20,941 bases of DNA, taken from the NCBI GenBank assembly GCA_958430865.1, contig CAUDNR010000676.1, positions 1,068-22,008 on the forward strand, in the 5' to 3' direction. Shown here in pieces: positions 17,842 to 20,941 of this stretch (within the stretch, counting starts at the first letter, position 1; the number at the start of each line of letters is the position of its first letter). Both the position numbers and the translations under genes were made by a program. Under the pieces are notes generated by a model. It was not told where the DNA came from. It saw only the letters and a list, made by a program, of their open reading frames with translations, and did no database searches. The stretch comes from Entrophospora sp. SA101 (taxonomy: Eukaryota > Glomeromycota > Glomeromycetes > Entrophosporales > Entrophosporaceae).

Positions 17842-18120
17842 CTATGTATTTTTTAGATACGAAGTATCCTGCTCTACAGTAACCCCATTTTGTGCCATCT
17901 TCTCCAGCTTCTTCTGATGATTATACTCTCTTCTACGATGTTTCTGTGCATGGGGGTCACAATAACCATAATCGGAATAAGTTAACTTAACACAACCATA
18001 TTCTTTGCAAGGATAACGAATAGGTGAATCCCGGTGAACTTTGCACCCATTGGGATGGTAACATGGCCGATTACAGACTTCTCCAGTTCTAAGGATATAG
18101 GGACAACGATAAAATGCCAT
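17842..18120 (-). CDS. Small Cys/His-rich zinc-binding protein, 92 aa (copy B)
   Basis: ATG at 18120, intronless. Ligand-like residues are in CPYILRTGEVCNRPCYHPNG, then GCKVHRDS, then PCKEYGCVK...YGYCDPHAQKH; a basic helix follows (KHRRREYNHQKKLEKM). The first 30 residues share their Cys/Gly/His framework with the protein at 12587-12865, so these are paralogues that have diverged strongly in the C-terminal half. The gene is divergent from the second primase-helicase gene, with only 112 bp between start codons, which suggests a shared promoter and co-expression. A DNA-binding or regulatory role is inferred from zinc ligands plus the basic tail; no enzyme motif is present. Confidence 0.7.
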   Translation of the reverse strand: MAFYRCPYILRTGEVCNRPCYHPNGCKVHRDSPIRYPCKEYGCVKLTYSDYGYCDPHAQKHRRREYNHQKKLEKMAQNGVTVEQDTSYLKNT

Positions 18121-18232
18121 TCTTTTTGATGTTTATCTTGATTGAGTATATAATATGTACTGATCAATATTCTTTAGAATTAATTTTCATTATGAACTTT
18201 TTAATTCCGAATATTATACTTTCAGAAAAAAC
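18121..18232. promoter_or_regulatory. Compact bidirectional promoter region
   Basis: The 112 bp between the start codons of the zinc gene (-) and the AEP-SF3 gene (+). It contains a TATATAATATG-like stretch near 18148-18158 and is very AT-rich. Position alone argues that both promoters are here; no transcript evidence. Confidence 0.35.
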
Positions 18233-19267
18233 ATGAGTACCCAAAGTGAACATAGCATCCCTATTGTACCTGTATCATCCGATATACCAACTGTGGAAAA
18301 CCAAAATTTCCAAGAAAACATCAATCACGCGCCAACAGAGGCGGAAGTATCACTTTCTCGACCAGAGAGCCCAGAAAATTTCGAGCCAGAGTTAGAGGAA
18401 GAAAATAACGGGGCGTTGTACCACCGGGGGGCCAAAGCCGAGAGTGTAGCCGAATATCTATATAAATTCCGCGATGATAGTGTAAAGCCAAGACAATATC
18501 TCGGTACAGATTCCGAAGATGGAATAGAAGCTATACTCAGTGAACAGCAAGGGCATTCATTACACGAATGCATTGATGGTGATGACCCACTTCGTCCCTT
18601 TATCGATTTTGATTTATCTAGAGAAAAATTTGATAAAATCGAACCCAAGCTTACAGCTAAAGAAATACCGGATTTACTTTGCCGTGCCTTTTCAAGAACC
18701 TGTAGAGAAATATACCCAGAATGGAATTCCCATACTTTAACAATTGCTAGTAGTAGTGATAAGAAAAAAATGTCACTTCATATATCTACTTTCGGTTTAA
18801 AACTTAAAAATATTGCCAGAGTTGCAGTATTTACTGAACTTGTTCGTAATAAACTCCCAGTGGGGCTACAAAGTAAGGAAATTGTTGATAACATCGCCAA
18901 CAAAAACTCATTTTCCTTACGAATGCTTAATACTCCGAAGGTAATCGAAATAAAATGTAATGAAAGCGGTAAAAAATCGTATAAGCATATCCGTCCAAAA
19001 AGAGCATTATTTCCAAAGGACGGAACTGTTTTTGATTTCATGCTCCGTCCTCCATACGATGAGGCACCAGTTATTGATAGTCCTATCTTGGATACTCTGA
19101 AAGAAAAGGCATCAATCGAAGATGGAAAAACGCCGGAAAAAAGTAAAATCGATGCTGGGACAATCGGATCTGAAGTAGAATATATAGAAAAATTACTCGA
19201 AGAATACAAAATTGAAGGTTTGAGGTTTTATATCCTTCACCTACACTTCCAAATATATTTCCTCTAA
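18233..19267 (+). CDS. AEP primase half of a frameshifted primase-SF3 helicase gene
   Basis: ATG at 18233; the frame runs to 19267, but only the first ~328 codons (to about 19217) look native. Residues 1-60 are acidic and disordered. The primase domain (~107-270) is paralogous to that of the large protein at 12987-16613: LHECIDGDDPLRPFIDFDLS contains motif I (D125, D127) and matches the HECIDGNQPLR segment there; motif II is SSSDKKKMSLHIS (S181, H183); motif III is near D219 in EIVDNIANKNSFSLRML. At about 19217-19225 the homologous reading moves to the next frame, which continues with zinc motif and helicase (entry at 19216-20589). A one-base deletion explains this best. A 59-nt GT-AG intron (19218-19276) would also restore frame but would remove protein-like sequence just before the zinc motif. 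Confidence 0.7.
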   Translation: MSTQSEHSIPIVPVSSDIPTVENQNFQENINHAPTEAEVSLSRPESPENFEPELEEENNGALYHRGAKAESVAEYLYKFRDDSVKPRQYLGTDSEDGIEAILSEQQGHSLHECIDGDDPLRPFIDFDLSREKFDKIEPKLTAKEIPDLLCRAFSRTCREIYPEWNSHTLTIASSSDKKKMSLHISTFGLKLKNIARVAVFTELVRNKLPVGLQSKEIVDNIANKNSFSLRMLNTPKVIEIKCNESGKKSYKHIRPKRALFPKDGTVFDFMLRPPYDEAPVIDSPILDTLKEKASIEDGKTPEKSKIDAGTIGSEVEYIEKLLEEYKIEGLRFYILHLHFQIYFL

Positions 19268-20589
19268 ATCGTATAGCAGAATCTCAATGTCCTCTTTGTG
19301 ATCGGGAACACACTAGCGATAACGCATACATAACCCGAAATAAAAAAACTTACCGATATTACTGTCATCGAGCGGATCAAGAAACGCAAACAGGTACAAA
19401 AAAACCATCATTAAAACTTACTTTAAATGTATCAGTCTTGGAACGGGAAAACAGTCTTTCATCCCCAGAAAAAATAAAGCGACCCAGAATCTCAGATCCA
19501 AATGACCACTTTGTATGGGGTGATTTAATTCGTATGTGTACTTCTAAGAAAAATTTTACTCGGAATGAAGTATATAATGCAATCCAGGCTACACTTGCTT
19601 GTGTGGTAAGAGATAAACGAACATGGATTCTTAAACACAGAAAACCAGATGGTAGATTATACTTTGGTATGGCACCTACTCTAGATTTTGGTAAAATAAC
19701 TATTAATATAGTAGAACTTGGAGGAGAACCAATAAAATTAATCTCTTTGATAGATTGTATATATGACAGCAAGGTGATTATTTATGATGACATCAATTTC
19801 TTACCATATCCACCTAATATCGAACAACCAAAAAACGAATTCTTCAATCTTTTCTTAGGATTCAAGGCTAAACCGGCACCTCAAATTAATTACGATCTTG
19901 TAAACCCGATTATATGGCACATAGAAAATATCTGGTGTGATGGAAATAAAGTTCTTTCTTCATATGCTCTCAAATGGTTAGCATTTTTAGTTCAGTATCC
20001 AGCAATAATTCCAGGAACAATTCTTGTTTTGCGCTCACCGCCAAGATGTGGGAAAAATATTATTACTGATTTTATTCGAAAAAGTTTATTCGGTCCAGAG
20101 CTTGTATATTCAATGTCTGACTTAGGTAAAATTTTGGGAAAATTTAACAGTAGTATTCAAGGACGTAAACTTATAATTATGAATGAAGCGGGAATGTTAA
20201 GTGGAGAATGGCATAAGTCAAACGATCACTTAAAATCTCTAATTACAGAAGATTACGTCTCAATTGAGCGCAAAGGTCTCGAAAATCAAGAATGTGGCCA
20301 TTTTCCTGGATTTATAGTATTAAGTAATCATGACGCCCCAATTCATGTTGAGCAAGGAGATGGTTGTATTGTATGTTTAGATGTTTCACCTCGATGTAAA
20401 GGTAATTTTAAATATTTTAGTCAGTTGGGAAAAATTCTCAACCATCCCGATACACCTGGATCTTTTATGAGCTATTTACTTGATCAAGACCTTTCGAATT
20501 GGAATCCACAAGAAAATATTCCTACCACTAAAATGAAAACAGAGACAATGCATGAGCATCTCCCAAATCCCATCCATCAGGAAAATTGA
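19216..20589 (+). CDS. Zinc motif and D5-like SF3 helicase half of the frameshifted gene
   Basis: Open from just after a TGA at 19213 to TGA at 20587-20589; it has no start codon of its own and continues the primase ORF. It opens with PSPTLPNIFPLN and the zinc motif C-P-L-C-x3-H-x17-C (Cys codons at 19288 and 19297), the same place and spacing as in the AEP-SF2 protein. The SF3 helicase core follows: Walker A-like RSPPRCGKN, Walker B KLIIMNEAG, a conserved SIERKG turn, and motif C GFIVLSNHDAP. D5-like and related phage helicases usually have one or two Arg before the last strand (roughly GD-R-R-I/V); here the segment is GDGCIVCLDVS, lacking Arg. The ORF stops at LPNPIHQEN, inside the left arm of the large inverted repeat, and the C-terminal region expected in this family seems missing. 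Expected role: replicative 3'-5' helicase; this copy is probably inactive. Confidence 0.7.
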   Translation, partial: RFEVLYPSPTLPNIFPLNRIAESQCPLCDREHTSDNAYITRNKKTYRYYCHRADQETQTGTKKPSLKLTLNVSVLERENSLSSPEKIKRPRISDPNDHFVWGDLIRMCTSKKNFTRNEVYNAIQATLACVVRDKRTWILKHRKPDGRLYFGMAPTLDFGKITINIVELGGEPIKLISLIDCIYDSKVIIYDDINFLPYPPNIEQPKNEFFNLFLGFKAKPAPQINYDLVNPIIWHIENIWCDGNKVLSSYALKWLAFLVQYPAIIPGTILVLRSPPRCGKNIITDFIRKSLFGPELVYSMSDLGKILGKFNSSIQGRKLIIMNEAGMLSGEWHKSNDHLKSLITEDYVSIERKGLENQECGHFPGFIVLSNHDAPIHVEQGDGCIVCLDVSPRCKGNFKYFSQLGKILNHPDTPGSFMSYLLDQDLSNWNPQENIPTTKMKTETMHEHLPNPIHQEN

Positions 20590-20750
20590 TTTGAAAAAAT
20601 GCATAGAATATACGAAGATATAGCATGCAATTAGCATACAGCTGTGCGCTTAATCTTGATAATTGTAGGGATTAAACGCACAGCTGTATGCTAATTGCAT
20701 GCTATATCTTCGTATATTCTATGCATTTTTTCAAATCAATTTTCCTGATG
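20575..20750. repeat. Perfect inverted repeat, 74-bp arms, 28-bp spacer
   Basis: Arms 20575-20648 and 20677-20750 are exact reverse complements over all 74 positions; six more pairs form inside the spacer (20650-20655 with 20670-20675). The left arm overlaps the last five codons of the SF3-helicase ORF. Sequences outside the arms differ, so this is not a long fold-back. It may be a MITE-like insertion, an element end, or a replication or termination hairpin. No target duplication is evident at its edges. Confidence 0.9.
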
Positions 20751-20941
20751 TACCTCTTGGGGTATTACAAATAACATGACTTTTACTCTAGTTTGTCCAA
20801 TAAACTATGCTTATTAATATAAATAAATATTTGGGTCAACTGATCATTACAAATAATAATTAACAATTTAAAGTAAATATTTACATCAGCTGAACAAGTT
20901 CTTGAAATATAAATATAGAAATATGAATATGAGTAATTGTG
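20751..20941. other. AT-rich tail with no visible gene
   Basis: Very AT-rich, with scattered AAATAA/AATATAAATA runs. Nothing resembling a continuation of the truncated helicase gene is visible in the 190 bp after the inverted repeat. Confidence 0.4.

Larger units (their letters stand above)
11210..20750. mobile_element. Inferred replicative mobile element: tyrosine recombinase plus two primase-helicases
   Basis: The interval groups five intronless genes: a tyrosine recombinase, two paralogous Cys/His-rich small proteins, an AEP + UL9-like SF2 helicase and an AEP + D5-like SF3 helicase, arranged around a 1.2-kb repeat-rich region and ending at a perfect inverted repeat. Host-like genes to the left have introns. 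Neither large gene resembles a cellular replication protein, and no family-B polymerase, retroviral-type integrase, capsid gene, HUH nuclease or reverse transcriptase is visible, so this is not a Polinton, Helitron or retroelement. Outer limits are provisional: they are the 3' end of the recombinase and the end of the inverted repeat, because terminal repeats and target duplications were not found. It may also be two nested or abutting elements, since two primase genes are present. Confidence 0.45.

Noticed and set aside
18325..19209. Minus-strand ORFs of 107 and 143 aa opposite the second primase gene
   Set aside because: Shadows of the primase frame; composition is Ser-rich antisense without motifs.
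11210..20750. Polinton/Maverick or endogenous giant-virus segment
   Set aside because: No PolB, retroviral-type integrase, packaging ATPase, capsid or protease is visible. Primase and SF3 helicase alone occur in many replicons. A virus-derived origin of these two genes remains possible.
20575..20750. Inverted repeat as a fold-back assembly artefact
   Set aside because: An artefactual fold-back would normally continue into longer reverse-complement sequence; here both flanks diverge immediately. Read-level confirmation is still needed.

Overview
The window looks like nuclear DNA of an AT-rich fungus, most likely an arbuscular-mycorrhizal (Glomeromycotina, Rhizophagus-like) genome. This is judged from the base composition, short GT-AG introns, a SAM-headed Crinkler-type gene, and small cysteine-rich, RING and coiled-coil proteins that I recall as expanded families in that lineage. 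No database was consulted. No rRNA, tRNA or CRISPR array is visible.

Left part (1-10.8 kb): mostly host-like or lineage-specific genes. Two intron-containing genes were rebuilt from splice signals: a three-exon gene for about 100 aa (290-743, +) and a five-exon gene for about 450 aa (1360-3310, -) with a degenerate nuclease-like C-terminal domain. Then come an unknown 195-aa gene, a coiled-coil/zinc-motif gene (4503-6122, -), a gene-poor 1.2 kb stretch, a two-exon SAM + P-loop NTPase + REase-like Crinkler gene (7331-9134, -), a decayed coding remnant (9267-9649, +), and a RING-finger gene split by a frameshift in a homopolymer (9776-10784, -). The coiled-coil and RING proteins share a domain of about 120 aa.

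Right part (11.2-20.75 kb): an intronless block that reads as one replicative mobile element or its remnant. It holds a tyrosine recombinase (11210-12310, -); two paralogous small Cys/His-rich proteins (12587-12865, + and 17842-18120, -); a 1208-aa archaeo-eukaryotic primase (AEP) fused to a herpesvirus-UL9-like SF2 helicase (12987-16613, -); and a second AEP fused to a D5-like SF3 helicase (18233-20589, +), broken by a frameshift and probably cut short at its 3' end. Between the two primase-helicase genes lies 1.2 kb packed with tandem repeats and dyads. One inverted pair flanks a 40-bp AT-rich core, resembling a replication origin of the herpes oriS kind. The second primase gene runs into a perfect 74-bp-arm inverted repeat.

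Inferred working model: the recombinase moves the DNA, the primase-helicases replicate it from the repeat-rich origin, and the zinc proteins assist or regulate. The coiled-coil gene at 4.5-6.1 kb ends in the same CPxC-x3-H...C motif found between primase and helicase in both large proteins, so it may belong to the same system. Key lesions (Trp in the SF2 Walker A motif, the frameshift and missing arginines in the SF3 protein) suggest this copy is defective.
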